A DNA stretch of 64,000 bases from Brachybacterium fresconis. GTDB lineage: Bacteria > Actinomycetota > Actinomycetes > Actinomycetales > Dermabacteraceae. A program made the position numbers and the translations under genes. The stretch lies in the NCBI RefSeq assembly GCF_017876515.1, contig NZ_JAGIOC010000001.1, positions 2,356,001 to 2,420,000 on the forward strand, written 5' to 3'. Below, piece by piece: positions 52,405-61,225 of this stretch (positions within the stretch are counted from its first letter, which is position 1; each line of letters opens with the position of its first letter). The notes under the pieces were generated by a model. It made no database searches and had not been told where the DNA came from. It worked only from the letters and a program-made list of their open reading frames with translations.

Positions 52405-53345
52405 CAGCGGTCCCTCAGTCGGGGGTTGAGGATCTCTTCGAGGGTGCGGGTCAGGAGGATCAGGCCCAGCTGCAGCAGCACGATCATGGTGACCGGGGCG
52501 ACGATGTACGGCATCGCGTCCGGGTTGAACATCGCGCCCTTGGTCCACGCGTCGTTGATCATGATTCCCCAGTTGGTGCCCTTCTGCGGGGCCAGACCCA
52601 GCAGGTACAGGCCGACCATCGCGTAGATCGCGTTGGTGACGGCGATGATGAAGTTGATCAGGATGTAGCTGGCCATGTTGGGGACGATCTCCCCGAACAC
52701 GATGCGGACCCAGCCGACGTCGAGCAGCTGTGCCGCCTCGACGAACTCGCGCTCCTTGAGCGAGAGCACCTGTGCACGGATCGAGCGCATCAGCACCGGC
52801 CAGCTCAGGATGCCGATGATGATGCCCAGCAGCATGGGCGAGTCGAGGTTGTAGAAGGCGCCGATGACGGCCAGCAGGACGATCTGCGGGACGGTCATGA
52901 CGATGTCGGTCAGCTGGAGCATCGCCGCATCGAAGCGGCCGCCGAAGTAGCCGGCGAGGGAGCCGACGGCCACGGCGATCACGGTGGTGATGCCGGCCGC
53001 GAGGAACCCGACCATCAGCACGGTCCGCCCGCCGATCACCAGCAGGTGGAGGGTGTCCTTGCCGCTGCCCTCCAGCCCCAGCCAGTGGTCGGCGCTGGGG
53101 CCTTCCCAGGCGCGGCTCGCATCGCCCGGGACGTCGGTGCCGACCACGAGCGGGCCGATCAGGGACAGCAGGAGGATCGCGACGACCAGGCACAGCCCCG
53201 CGAATCCGGAGGCGCTGCGGGTCAGCTCGTTGAAGAGCCGACGCAGCGGCCCGGGGCCGACGGCCCTGCCGGTCGCGGGGGCGGGGGTCGGGGCGGGGGC
53301 CCCGGTGCCGGCGGCGGTCGTGGTGGGCGGGGCGTCGGCGCTCAT
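52404..53345 (-). CDS. ABC transporter permease, DppC/OppC type
   Basis: 313 residues with a proline/alanine-rich N-terminal tail, then six helices. The domain between helices 1 and 2 contains WEGPSADHWLGLEGSGKDTLHLLVIGGRT, as in OppC proteins; the EAA-type loop is FVEAAQLLDVGWVRIVFGEI. The C-terminus ends LEEILNPRLRDR, a signature of this group. ATG 53345 overlaps the DppB-type stop by 4 bases. Confidence 0.94.
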   Translation of the reverse strand: MSADAPPTTTAAGTGAPAPTPAPATGRAVGPGPLRRLFNELTRSASGFAGLCLVVAILLLSLIGPLVVGTDVPGDASRAWEGPSADHWLGLEGSGKDTLHLLVIGGRTVLMVGFLAAGITTVIAVAVGSLAGYFGGRFDAAMLQLTDIVMTVPQIVLLAVIGAFYNLDSPMLLGIIIGILSWPVLMRSIRAQVLSLKEREFVEAAQLLDVGWVRIVFGEIVPNMASYILINFIIAVTNAIYAMVGLYLLGLAPQKGTNWGIMINDAWTKGAMFNPDAMPYIVAPVTMIVLLQLGLILLTRTLEEILNPRLRDR

Positions 53346-54484
53346 GCGGCACCTCCCTCGCCGATGCGGATCCGGGGATCGAGGGCGGCGTTGATGAGGT
53401 CGGCCGCGAGGTTGGCGAGCACCACGGTGATCGTGACCACCAGCAGCACCCCTTGGATCGTCGGATAGTCGCGGGTGTTGATCGACTCGAACAGCAGCAG
53501 GCCGATGCCCTCGTAGGAGAAGGTCTGCTCGACGAAGATGGCGCCGCCGACGATGAACCCGGCCTGGGTGGCGATCTGCGCGATCAGCGGCAGCAGGGCG
53601 TTGCGGCCGACGTAGTTGGACTGGATGCGGGTCTCCTTGAGACCGCGGGCCTTCGCGACGGTCACGTAGTCCTCGCCGAGCACCTGCGTGGTGGAGGCCT
53701 TCATGATCAGGGCCCAGGTCCCCACCGTGGTCAGGACGTAGGTGATGATCGGCAGCGTCGCGTGGTAGCCGATGTCGGAGAGGAAGCGGAGGGAGAACTC
53801 GGGGTCCACGCCCGGGGAGACGTTGCCGCGCATCCGCGTGTAGTCGATGATGCCCAGCTGCACGGCTCCGACCACGACGATGAGGATCGCCAGCAGGTAG
53901 TTGGGGATCGCGTGGAAGCCGCTGCCGATGATCGAGACCGCGTGGTCGATGATCCCGCCGCGGCGGTAGGCCATGATCATGCCGAGGATCAGCCCGATGG
54001 TGATGGAGATCAGCAGGGCGATCCCGACGCTGTAGAGCGTCCACGGGAGGTACTGGGCGATCTTGTCCATCACCGTGACGCCGGGGGTGGCGATCGAGGT
54101 GCCCATGTCGCCGTGGAGCAGACCCGAGAGGTAGTCGAGGTACTGCCGCCAGAGCGGCGTGGAGGGGTCGAAGCGGAAGAAGTTGCTGGCCTCCGCCGCG
54201 GCCTGCTCGTAGCTCTTCCCGTACAGCGCGATCTGCTGGTTGATGTAGACGTCGACCGGGTTGCCGGGCAGCAGGCGCACCATGAGGAACACGCCGGAGG
54301 CGACCACCCAGACCACGAACGCCGAGCGCAGGAGCCGGCGCAGGATGAACGAGTGGTAGATACGATGCCCGAGGGATGCCCGGGGGCGCGTCGGTGCAGC
54401 CGTCCCGGGCGGGGCCGGATCGGGCCCTCCGGGGACTGCGGCGGACTCTGCGGGGGCCGCAGAGGTCGGAACGTCAGCGGTCAT
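53342..54484 (-). CDS. ABC transporter permease, DppB/OppB type
   Basis: 380 residues, first gene of the operon. After a 40-residue Pro/Ala-rich tail comes LRRLLRSAFVVWVVASGVFLMVRLLPGNPVD (helix 1), then QYLDYLSGLLHGDMGTSI in the periplasmic loop and the ATPase-contact loop YVTVAKARGLKETRIQSNYVGRNALLP. These are diagnostic for OppB/DppB. Order is B-C-D-F-small membrane protein-binding protein, so the binding protein is translated last. Start with AGGAG-like GAGGAGAG 6 bases upstream. Confidence 0.94.
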   Translation of the reverse strand: MTADVPTSAAPAESAAVPGGPDPAPPGTAAPTRPRASLGHRIYHSFILRRLLRSAFVVWVVASGVFLMVRLLPGNPVDVYINQQIALYGKSYEQAAAEASNFFRFDPSTPLWRQYLDYLSGLLHGDMGTSIATPGVTVMDKIAQYLPWTLYSVGIALLISITIGLILGMIMAYRRGGIIDHAVSIIGSGFHAIPNYLLAILIVVVGAVQLGIIDYTRMRGNVSPGVDPEFSLRFLSDIGYHATLPIITYVLTTVGTWALIMKASTTQVLGEDYVTVAKARGLKETRIQSNYVGRNALLPLIAQIATQAGFIVGGAIFVEQTFSYEGIGLLLFESINTRDYPTIQGVLLVVTITVVLANLAADLINAALDPRIRIGEGGAA

Positions 54485-54520
54485 TGCTCTCCTCGACGAC
54501 GAGCGACGGTGCTCGGCGGA

Positions 54521-54549
54521 ACTCTATCGACATTGTGACCCCATGCACA
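54521..54549 (-). promoter_or_regulatory. Candidate promoter of the Opp/Dpp-type operon
   Basis: TGTGCA (54549-54544) and TAGAGT (54526-54521) on the minus strand, 17 bases apart. The leader to ATG 54484 is about 30 bases. The rest of the 292-base gap (up to 54776) shows nothing else I can support. Confidence 0.35.
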
Positions 54550-54776
54550 TCGAAAACACGGTCACGATTCGAGCAATCTTGCGCGAGTCCGGCCTCGAAC
54601 GGGCACGTTCACGCTCACGACGCGACCCCGACAATTCCGGCACCGCGCTGATGCGGCAGGGATCTGCGCAGGTCGGAGCGCAGAGGGGCGGCGCCGGCCC
54701 GCCCTTTCCCGCAGGGAGGCCCGCCGGGGCACCGCTCAGCGCGCGCCGCCGGCCTGCTGGACGACGTGGAAGCTCG

Positions 54777-55955
54777 TCACTGACGTCCGGGCGGGCTCCA
54801 GCGGTGCACCGCTTCTGCGCGGGCCCAGGGGACGCCGAGCTCGCTGAAGGGACGGCCGGTCTCCAGGGCGTCCGCGAGGGTCTGCTCGATGTGCTCGAGA
54901 ACCGGATGCGCGGCCTCGCCCTCGCCGTGCCAGGTGACCGCGCCCCCGGTGATCGGGGTCGGGTCCGGGGCGGACTGGATCGCCTCGAGCACGGCGCTGA
55001 AGGCCCCGGTGTCGGCCAGCGGGGTGATCAGCGGGACCTCGCGGCTGCGCACGTGAGCGATGAGGTTCTCCAGCAGATCGGTCCGCGGGTGGGTGAGCTC
55101 GGCGGTGGTGCCGTCGGCCGCGGTGCGCACGGAGGTGTCCTCCGTGTAGTGCAGACGGTGGCTTCCGGCGCGGCCGGTGACCTCGATCCAGGGCGCGGAC
55201 TGCTCCGGGGCGGTGGTGGTCAGTGCGCAGAGGACCGGGGGCCCCTCCCCCGCGGGGTCGATCCGCAGGAAGGTGGTGTCGTCGGCCTCGATGTCATGGG
55301 CGCGGCGCAGCTCGGTGGTGACGGCGGCGATGTCGGCGACCTCCTGGATCCCGGCGACGGTCAGCGCGGCGTGCACGCCATGGGCGAGCGGGTTGGTGGC
55401 GACCCCGTCGGCCACCCGGCGCCCGTTCAGCCGTCGCCGACCCGCCCAGGCCGACCGTCCGTAGTAGGCGCGGTCCCGGCTCCACGCGCCATAGGCGCGC
55501 ACCGTGACCTCCGGGCCGAACGCGCCGGCGGCCACCTCCTCCGCCAGCACGTCGACTCCGGCGCCGCCGCGGGCCTGGAAGCCGACCTGCACCGACCGTC
55601 CGGCGGTCCGCGCCGCCTCCAGCAGTTCTTCGTGGTCGGCCAGCGCCGGCACCGGAGGCTTCTCGAGGTAGACGTCGAGTCCGGCGGCGAGGGCCTCGGT
55701 GGCCAGCGGAACGTGGGTGTCGATCGGGGTGGCGACGACGACGATCTCGGGGCGGTCCTCACCGGGCACCGTCTCCAGCAGGTCGGCGAGGCTGTGGTGA
55801 TGGATCGCCGCGAGCTCCGCGGGCGGCTCGGCGACGTCGACCACCCCGACCAGGCGGGCCGTCCCGTCGGCCTCGAGATGTGCGAGACGGCGCAGGTGCA
55901 CCGCGCCGAAACCGCGGGTCCCGACCAGGGCGATCCGTGCCGGATGGCCGGTCAT
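54777..55955 (-). CDS. Gfo/Idh/MocA-family oxidoreductase
   Basis: 392 residues. N-terminal Rossmann domain with IALVGTRGFGAVHLRRLA and IVVVATPIDTHVPLATEAL, then the family motif LDVYLEKPPVPAL near residue 97; the C-terminal alpha/beta domain contains GVATNPLAHGVHAALTVAG. NAD(P)-dependent dehydrogenase acting on a sugar or sugar derivative; the exact substrate cannot be read. The first glycine loop is GTRGFG rather than the standard GxGxxG. Overlaps the second oxidoreductase gene by 4 bases, so the pair probably works in one pathway. Confidence 0.9.
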   Translation of the reverse strand: MTGHPARIALVGTRGFGAVHLRRLAHLEADGTARLVGVVDVAEPPAELAAIHHHSLADLLETVPGEDRPEIVVVATPIDTHVPLATEALAAGLDVYLEKPPVPALADHEELLEAARTAGRSVQVGFQARGGAGVDVLAEEVAAGAFGPEVTVRAYGAWSRDRAYYGRSAWAGRRRLNGRRVADGVATNPLAHGVHAALTVAGIQEVADIAAVTTELRRAHDIEADDTTFLRIDPAGEGPPVLCALTTTAPEQSAPWIEVTGRAGSHRLHYTEDTSVRTAADGTTAELTHPRTDLLENLIAHVRSREVPLITPLADTGAFSAVLEAIQSAPDPTPITGGAVTWHGEGEAAHPVLEHIEQTLADALETGRPFSELGVPWARAEAVHRWSPPGRQ

Positions 55956-57340
55956 CGGTCGGCTCCGGCCGACGTCGGGGTGGTTGCGGCGGGGCCCCGC
56001 TCTCCCGCACGAGCCAGGTCCAGACCCAGGAAGTCCCTCACATCGACCGGGGCCCCGGTGGCGAGCGACTCGTTGCCGCAGATGCCGACGGAGATCGCGC
56101 GCATCCCGTCGCGGTGATCGGAGGGGCGGCCCAGCTCATCGTCAGTCGGCCCCACGAACACGTCGCGCAGCAGCAGCGCGTCGCCCCCTCCGTGGCCGCC
56201 GACGCCATCGGGGATCTCCGCCTCGCGGGCGGGTTCGAAGTGCCTCTGGACCACGAGGTGCTCGCCGCGCTGTCGGGCCCCGGCGGCGGCCGCGGTCACC
56301 GCGACGGCGCTGGGGTCCACATGCGCGGAGGAGGGGGCGTCGTCCTCGTCCTGCGCGATGACCTCGGCCCGCTCGACCACCTCGAGCTCGGCACGGCCGC
56401 GGGTGCCGTTGATCGCGACCCGGTACCCCTCCCAGGGGCTGTGGGCGGTGAGGGCGTAGGTGAGGACGGGGCCGCCGGCATAGTCGACGATCGCGGTGAG
56501 GTTGTCCTCGGTGGTGATGCCGGAGTCGAACACGGAGCGGTCGCGCTGGTAGCCGTCGTGCTGCTCGGCGCGGAGGTACAGGGCCTCGAGCCGTTCATCG
56601 GAGCGCAGGTCCAGCTCGAAGGGGTCGTGCGATCCGTCGTGCGTGCCGCGCTCGGGCAGGGGCGCCTGTCCCCGCTCTGCGGCGGCGTCGGCCCCGTAGA
56701 AGCGCAGGCCGCCGCGGGCGTAGACCCGCGCGGGGGTGTCGGCGATCCACCAGTTGACGAGGTCGAAGTGGTGGGCGGCCTTGTGGATGAACAGGCCGCC
56801 GCTGTTGGTCTTCTCGCGGTGCCAGCGCCGGAAGTAGTCCGCGCCGTGCTGGACGTCCAGCACCCACTCGAAGGTCACGGAGACCACCTCGCCGATCTCC
56901 CCGGAGGCGATGACCTGCTTCAGCGCGGTGTTGCGCGGGCTGTAGCGGTAGTTGAACGTCACCACCACGGATCGCCCGGTGCGGTCGATCGCGTCCTGGA
57001 TGGCGCGGGCCGACGGGGCGTCGATGGTCAGGGGCTTCTCGACGATCACGTCGGCCCCGGCCTGAAGGGACCGCACCACGTGCTCGGCGTGCAGCCGATC
57101 CACGCTGGTGACGATGACCCGGTCCACCTGCTGCTCGCGGATGACGTCCTCGAGCTGGTCGGGACCGGCCAGGACCACGTCCGCGAACGCCGGATGACGG
57201 TCGCGGTGGAACTCGCGGCGGGCAGGGTTGATGTCCAGCAGCGCGACCAGCTCGGCGACGTCGGCGTGGGGCCCGGCGATCGCGTCGAGGTACATCTGAG
57301 CGCGATGGCCGGAACCGATCAGGGCATAACGGGTGGGCAT
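55952..57340 (-). CDS. Gfo/Idh/MocA-family oxidoreductase, long form
   Basis: 462 residues. Rossmann start RYALIGSGHRAQMYLDAI, VDRVIVTSVDRLHAEHVV and ADVIVEKPLTIDAPSARAI are family-typical; the catalytic region has FNYRYSPRNTALKQVI and TNSGGLFIHKAAHHFDLVNWW. The second half is longer than in common members and resembles the large dehydrogenases found in polysaccharide clusters. The gene lies 136 bases downstream of the permease genes in the same direction, and overlaps the smaller paralogue. Probably handles a sugar imported by the adjacent CUT1 system. Confidence 0.9.
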   Translation of the reverse strand: MPTRYALIGSGHRAQMYLDAIAGPHADVAELVALLDINPARREFHRDRHPAFADVVLAGPDQLEDVIREQQVDRVIVTSVDRLHAEHVVRSLQAGADVIVEKPLTIDAPSARAIQDAIDRTGRSVVVTFNYRYSPRNTALKQVIASGEIGEVVSVTFEWVLDVQHGADYFRRWHREKTNSGGLFIHKAAHHFDLVNWWIADTPARVYARGGLRFYGADAAAERGQAPLPERGTHDGSHDPFELDLRSDERLEALYLRAEQHDGYQRDRSVFDSGITTEDNLTAIVDYAGGPVLTYALTAHSPWEGYRVAINGTRGRAELEVVERAEVIAQDEDDAPSSAHVDPSAVAVTAAAAGARQRGEHLVVQRHFEPAREAEIPDGVGGHGGGDALLLRDVFVGPTDDELGRPSDHRDGMRAISVGICGNESLATGAPVDVRDFLGLDLARAGERGPAATTPTSAGADR

Positions 57341-57476
57341 GGGACTCCTGGACGAGGGGTGGGCGGAGGGACGGGGGCGGTCGACGCGGGGTGCGGCGCA
57401 GTCGGCAGGGTCCGGGCGGCCGCGCGGGTCGGGGACGGCCGACGGCGGCTGCGAGCCCCGCCGACCATCCGCAGGA

Positions 57477-58388
57477 CTACTTGATGCCGGTGGTGGCGAA
57501 GCCCTTGATGAGGAACCGCTGGCCGAACAGGAACACCAGGAACAGCGGGATCAACGAGACCACGGACATCGCGAACATGGCGCCCCAGTCGGAGGATCCC
57601 TGCGTGTCCAGGAACGACTTCAGCGCCAGCGGCACCGTGAAGTTGTCCGGAGTGGTCAGATAGATCAGGGACCCGAAGAAGTCGTTCCACATCCACATGA
57701 AGGTGAAGATCGTGGTGGTCGCCAGCGCCGGCAGCATGAGCGGCAGGATCACCTGGAAGAAGATCCGGAAATGGCCGCAGCCGTCGATGCGGGCCGCCTC
57801 GTCCAGCTCGCGCGGGATTCCGCGGATGAACTGGACCATGAGGAACACGAAGAACGCGTCCGTGGCCAGGAACTTCGGCAGGATCAGCGGGAGCATCGTG
57901 TTCACCCACCCGGTCTGGGAGAACATGATGTACTGCGGCACGATCACCACGTGGATCGGCAGCATCAGCGTCATCAGCATGATCGCGAAGGCGATGTTGC
58001 GGCCCCAGAACTTCAACCGCGCGAAGGCGTATGCCGTCAGCGAGCAGGCGACCAGGTTGCCGATCACGCAGCCCACCACCAGCAGGGTCGAGTTGATCAG
58101 GTAGTGGGAGAACGGCTGCGCGAGCGATTCCCAGCCGCGGGCATAGTTGGAGAAGTCGAAGCTGATCGGGAACAGGCCGGGGTTGCGGAAGATCTCATCG
58201 TTGGGACGCAGCGAGGAGACCACCATCCACAGCAGCGGATAGATCATCACGATGCTGGCGAGGATCATCACCACGTGCCGGGCGGTGCGGCGCACCATCC
58301 GCTTCGGACGCTTCCGGCGCACCACATGGGCGGTCCCCGGGTCATCGGTGGCCGGGGCGGGAGTCGGTCGGCTCTGCAGATCAGTCAT
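57477..58388 (-). CDS. Carbohydrate ABC transporter permease, MalG/UgpE type
   Basis: 303 residues. A basic cytoplasmic N-terminus (RRKRPKRMVRRTARH), first helix VVMILASIVMIYPLLWMVVSS, then SLRPNDEIFRNPGLFP, typical for UgpE/MalG. The EAA loop is LDEAARIDGCGHFRIFFQVILPLMLP, followed by MWMWNDFFGSLIY. It ends with FLIKGFATTGIK, a frequent CUT1 C-terminus. Its start overlaps the partner permease by 8 bases. The 136-base gap after it shows no clear terminator. Confidence 0.94.
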   Translation of the reverse strand: MTDLQSRPTPAPATDDPGTAHVVRRKRPKRMVRRTARHVVMILASIVMIYPLLWMVVSSLRPNDEIFRNPGLFPISFDFSNYARGWESLAQPFSHYLINSTLLVVGCVIGNLVACSLTAYAFARLKFWGRNIAFAIMLMTLMLPIHVVIVPQYIMFSQTGWVNTMLPLILPKFLATDAFFVFLMVQFIRGIPRELDEAARIDGCGHFRIFFQVILPLMLPALATTTIFTFMWMWNDFFGSLIYLTTPDNFTVPLALKSFLDTQGSSDWGAMFAMSVVSLIPLFLVFLFGQRFLIKGFATTGIK

Positions 58389-59319
58389 CGTAGAACACCC
58401 AGAACTTGGAGACGAAGAAGTTGATGGCGGTGAAGATCCCGACGATGATCAGCAGCAGCCACGCCATCGCGGAGGCGTATCCCATGTCGAACTGGGTGAA
58501 GCCCTTGATGTACAGGTACAGCGTGTAGAACATCGTCGAGTCCGACGGGCCGCCGGTGCCGCCCGAGACCACGAACGCCTGCGTGAACGACTGGAACGCA
58601 TTGATCACCTGCAGCACGACGTTGAAGAAGATGATCGGCGTCAGCAGCGGGATGGTGATACGGAAGAACCTCGCGAGCTTCGAGGCCCCGTCCACGGCGG
58701 CGGCCTCGTAGTACATCTCCGGGATCTGTCGCAGCCCCGCCAGGAAGATGATCATCGGCGAGCCGAAGGTCCACACGTGCAGCAGGATGATCGTGCCCAG
58801 CGCCGTGTCGGGGTTGGAGACCCAGCCGGGCAGGTTCTCGAATCCGAGCATCGCCCCGACCTGATTGATCAGGCCGTTGGCGCCGAACATCTGGCGCCAC
58901 AGGATGGCGATGGCCACCGATCCGCCCAGCAGCGAGGGCAGATAGAACACCGAGCGGTAGAAGCTCAGCCCCTTCAGCCCCTGGTTCAGCAGCACCGCCA
59001 GCAGCAGCGCCATGATCAGCTGCAGCGGGGTCCCCACGAACACGTACAAGAAGGTGACCACCAGCGAGTTGTGCAGGCGGGAATCACCGATCATCTCCTT
59101 GATGTTCGACAGCCCCGTGAACTCCGGCGGCGCGAGCAGGCTGTAATCGGTGAACGCGAGCGCGAACGACGCGATCATGGGGATCAGCGTGATCCCGAAG
59201 AACCCCAGCAGCCAGGGCGCCATGAACACCAGCGCCGACTTGTTGTCGGGATGCTTCTCCTTCGGACCGCCCTTCTTACGGCTCTTCGCCAACTGGGTGA
59301 GTTCTCCGACCGCACTCAT
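58381..59319 (-). CDS. Carbohydrate ABC transporter permease, MalF/UgpA type
   Basis: 312 residues. A Lys/Arg-rich start (SRKKGGPKEKHPDNK) precedes helix 1 (ALVFMAPWLLGFFGITLIPMIA); SLLAPPEFTGLSNIKEMI is the periplasmic loop. The EAA loop reads YEAAAVDGASKLARFFRITIPLLTP and is followed by SGGTGGPSDST. Transcribed after the binding-protein gene (85-base gap) and overlapping the MalG-type gene. As in the first CUT1 operon, no ATPase gene is present. Confidence 0.94.
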   Translation of the reverse strand: MSAVGELTQLAKSRKKGGPKEKHPDNKSALVFMAPWLLGFFGITLIPMIASFALAFTDYSLLAPPEFTGLSNIKEMIGDSRLHNSLVVTFLYVFVGTPLQLIMALLLAVLLNQGLKGLSFYRSVFYLPSLLGGSVAIAILWRQMFGANGLINQVGAMLGFENLPGWVSNPDTALGTIILLHVWTFGSPMIIFLAGLRQIPEMYYEAAAVDGASKLARFFRITIPLLTPIIFFNVVLQVINAFQSFTQAFVVSGGTGGPSDSTMFYTLYLYIKGFTQFDMGYASAMAWLLLIIVGIFTAINFFVSKFWVFYDD

Positions 59320-59404
59320 AGGCTTGTTCCCTTCATCGATGGGGTGGGTCGCCGGCCGGGCGGGGCATCGTCCCCGGCGAGCCGGCGACCCGGAACGGGT
59401 CGTC

Positions 59405-60706
59405 TCAGCTGAGGGCCGAGCTCAGGTTGTCGACCAGGCGCTGACCGGCCTCGGCCGGGGTCAGCTCGCCGAAGAGCATCTCCTCGCCGGCGCGGGTGAG
59501 GATGTCCTCGAACTGGCCGCCGCCCTGCGGCGTGATCTCCGGGGGGTGGCCGAGCTCGCTCTCGATGGCCTCGAGGTAGTCGACGGCCTTGGTGTTGGCC
59601 TCGTCGAGATCGGGCACGATCGCCTCGCGGACGGTGAGGTTGCCGGGAACGCCCCGCTCGACCGAGAGGATCTTGCCGGCGTCCGGGGAGTTCACGAGGT
59701 AGTCGACGAAGGCCACCGCCGCCTCGGGGTTCGCCGACTGGGCGGAGACGGCCCAGTACATGGAAGCCTTGTACCAGAGCTCGGCGTCGGCGGCGGAGCC
59801 GGTCATCGACGGCGGTCGCAGCACCGTCACGCCCTCGGGGACGAGCTCGTCGTGGGCCACCACCTGATTCGACCAGGCGACGGTCATGGCAGCTTTTCCG
59901 GTCGAGAACAGTGTTTGGTCGAGAGCCTGCGCACCGTCCTCGACGGCAAGGCTGGCCCCGGGAGCCGCCCCGTCGTCCTGGGCCTTCTGCGCCCACTCGA
60001 ACCACGCCGCGGCGGTCTCCGCGTCGAACCCGGCGGCGCCGTCCTTGTACTGATCCTGCCCCGCCTGGCGCACGTAGATCTGGAACAGGCCCTGGATCGT
60101 GCCCAGCTGACTCATGCCGAAGGTGCCGTCCTCGGTGGCCTCCGAGATCTGCACCGCGGTGTCGAGCAGATCGTCCCAGGTCCAGGTGGTGTCGTCCGGG
60201 ACATCGACCCCGGCCTCTTCGAAGATCACGGGGTTGATGAGGAAGGCGACGGCGTTCAGTCCGGCGTTGATCGCGGCGAGACCGACTTCGGGCAGCTCAC
60301 CGACCTCGACCGAGCCCTCCGCGAATTCCGAGGTGTCCAGACCCGCCTCCGCCAGGTCGAGCAGGGCACCGCGTCCGCCGTACTCGGCGAGGTACTTCTC
60401 GTCCATCTGGACGACGTCCGGGAAGTCGCCGCCGGCGGTCTGGGTGGCGAGCTTGTCCCAGTAGCCGCTCCACTCCCCCGGCTCCAGGTTGAGCGTGACG
60501 TCAGAGTTCTCCTCCTCGTACGCGTCGGCGACGTTCTGGGTGTTCTCGTCGCGCGCGGGGTTGCCCCACCACGCCACCCGGAGCGAGGAGGACCCGTCCT
60601 CGCCGGACCCCCCGCCACCACCGGTGGCGTTCGGGCCGCAGGCGGCGAGTCCGGCGAGCCCGGGGACCGCGATCCCGAGAGCGAGGGCATTGCGTCGAGT
60701 GAACAT
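59405..60706 (-). CDS. Sugar-binding lipoprotein of CUT1 importer (family 1)
   Basis: 433 residues. Leader TRRNALALGIAVPGLAGLAAC with lipidated Cys 23, then a Gly/Ser-rich spacer and SLRVAWWGNPARDENTQNVAD. EPGEWSGYWDKLATQTAGG and DVVQMDEKYL parallel the orphan protein at 46501; TTWTWDDLLDTA is another shared block. GAAGGAG is 5 bases before ATG 60706; an upstream in-frame ATG was rejected because it would bury the leader. First gene of the binding protein-permease-permease operon, under a promoter at 60946-60974 with an AAGCGCTT operator. Confidence 0.93.
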   Translation of the reverse strand: MFTRRNALALGIAVPGLAGLAACGPNATGGGGGSGEDGSSSLRVAWWGNPARDENTQNVADAYEEENSDVTLNLEPGEWSGYWDKLATQTAGGDFPDVVQMDEKYLAEYGGRGALLDLAEAGLDTSEFAEGSVEVGELPEVGLAAINAGLNAVAFLINPVIFEEAGVDVPDDTTWTWDDLLDTAVQISEATEDGTFGMSQLGTIQGLFQIYVRQAGQDQYKDGAAGFDAETAAAWFEWAQKAQDDGAAPGASLAVEDGAQALDQTLFSTGKAAMTVAWSNQVVAHDELVPEGVTVLRPPSMTGSAADAELWYKASMYWAVSAQSANPEAAVAFVDYLVNSPDAGKILSVERGVPGNLTVREAIVPDLDEANTKAVDYLEAIESELGHPPEITPQGGGQFEDILTRAGEEMLFGELTPAEAGQRLVDNLSSALS

Positions 60707-60865
60707 CAGATCTCCTTCGATCCTTGGTGTGCAACGGGGGTGAGGCATGATCTCGAGTGGTCTCGGTGACGACCTCATGGGCCACGGGCGATCGGGCGGT
60801 CCGCCCTCGACGGCGGCACCGCTCCGTGCGGCTCAGCGAACGGATCGGACGACCGGAGCCCGTCT

Positions 60866-60881
60866 GATGCAAATTTTCATC
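60866..60881. promoter_or_regulatory. GATGCAAA-type palindrome, copy 1
   Basis: GATGCAAATTTTCATC, a palindrome with seven of eight paired positions. AT-rich in a GC-rich background. Lies about 160 bases upstream of the binding-protein start and is related to the copy at 61013. Confidence 0.5.
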
Positions 60882-60945
60882 GAGAGCGCCGGAACCTCCG
60901 CCGCTCCCCATCAGGCACCGGATGGGTCCTGAGATGATGCCCTTC

Positions 60946-60974
60946 AGGAAAGCGCTTGTCGATCTCGATGTCAA
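60946..60974 (-). promoter_or_regulatory. CUT1 operon promoter with AAGCGCTT operator
   Basis: TTGACA (60974-60969) and a weak TTTCCT (60951-60946) are 17 bases apart on the minus strand. The perfect palindrome AAGCGCTT (60950-60957) covers the -10 edge. Same core as at 46396. Confidence 0.55.
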
Positions 60975-61012
60975 CCCCGAGCCGTCACACTTCGGTCACG
61001 CTGCGCGCACGT

Positions 61013-61028
61013 TATGCAATTTTGCATC
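61013..61028. promoter_or_regulatory. GATGCAAA-type palindrome, copy 2
   Basis: TATGCAATTTTGCATC with the inner inverted repeat ATGCAA-TT-TTGCAT perfect. Together with copy 1 it suggests a dimeric regulator binding twice, 147 bases apart. Confidence 0.5.
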
Positions 61029-61162
61029 AGTACAGCCGACACGGCAGCCGATCTCGCCGGCGGCCCGGGGTGCTCCCACCTGGTCGGCGCGATCGCCGAT
61101 GCCGCCGGAAGCACCCTTGTGCCCGCCGCCACGCTCGGTTAGTGTGCCACAACAACTAATAC

Positions 61163-61174
61163 TGAAACGACTCA
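61163..61174. promoter_or_regulatory. Rhamnose-type operator before the binding-protein stub
   Basis: TGAAACGACTCA, the exact reverse complement of the operator at 26795-26806 and similar to that at 42301-42312. It is 52 bases upstream of the stub start. Suggests the lost genes were once part of the rhamnose regulon. Confidence 0.6.
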
Positions 61175-61225
61175 GTCCTTGTCCGTCGTCCCCGCCTCCA
61201 GGGGACGCGGCGCCCGGAAGGATCG

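Larger units (their letters stand above)
60707..61225. other. Operator-rich divergent intergenic region
   Basis: 519 bases between the leftward CUT1 operon and the rightward binding-protein stub. It contains four distinct sites of three motif types (60866-60881, 60946-60974, 61013-61028 and 61163-61174), annotated separately. No coding potential is evident; long frames through it are GC artefacts. Confidence 0.65.

Noticed and set aside
54543..54776. Rightward ORF in the gap before the Gfo/Idh genes
   Set aside because: The start MHIENTVTIRAI looks plausible for about 12 codons, but the frame then becomes Arg/Gly/Pro-rich and runs antisense through the oxidoreductase gene; no ribosome-binding site.
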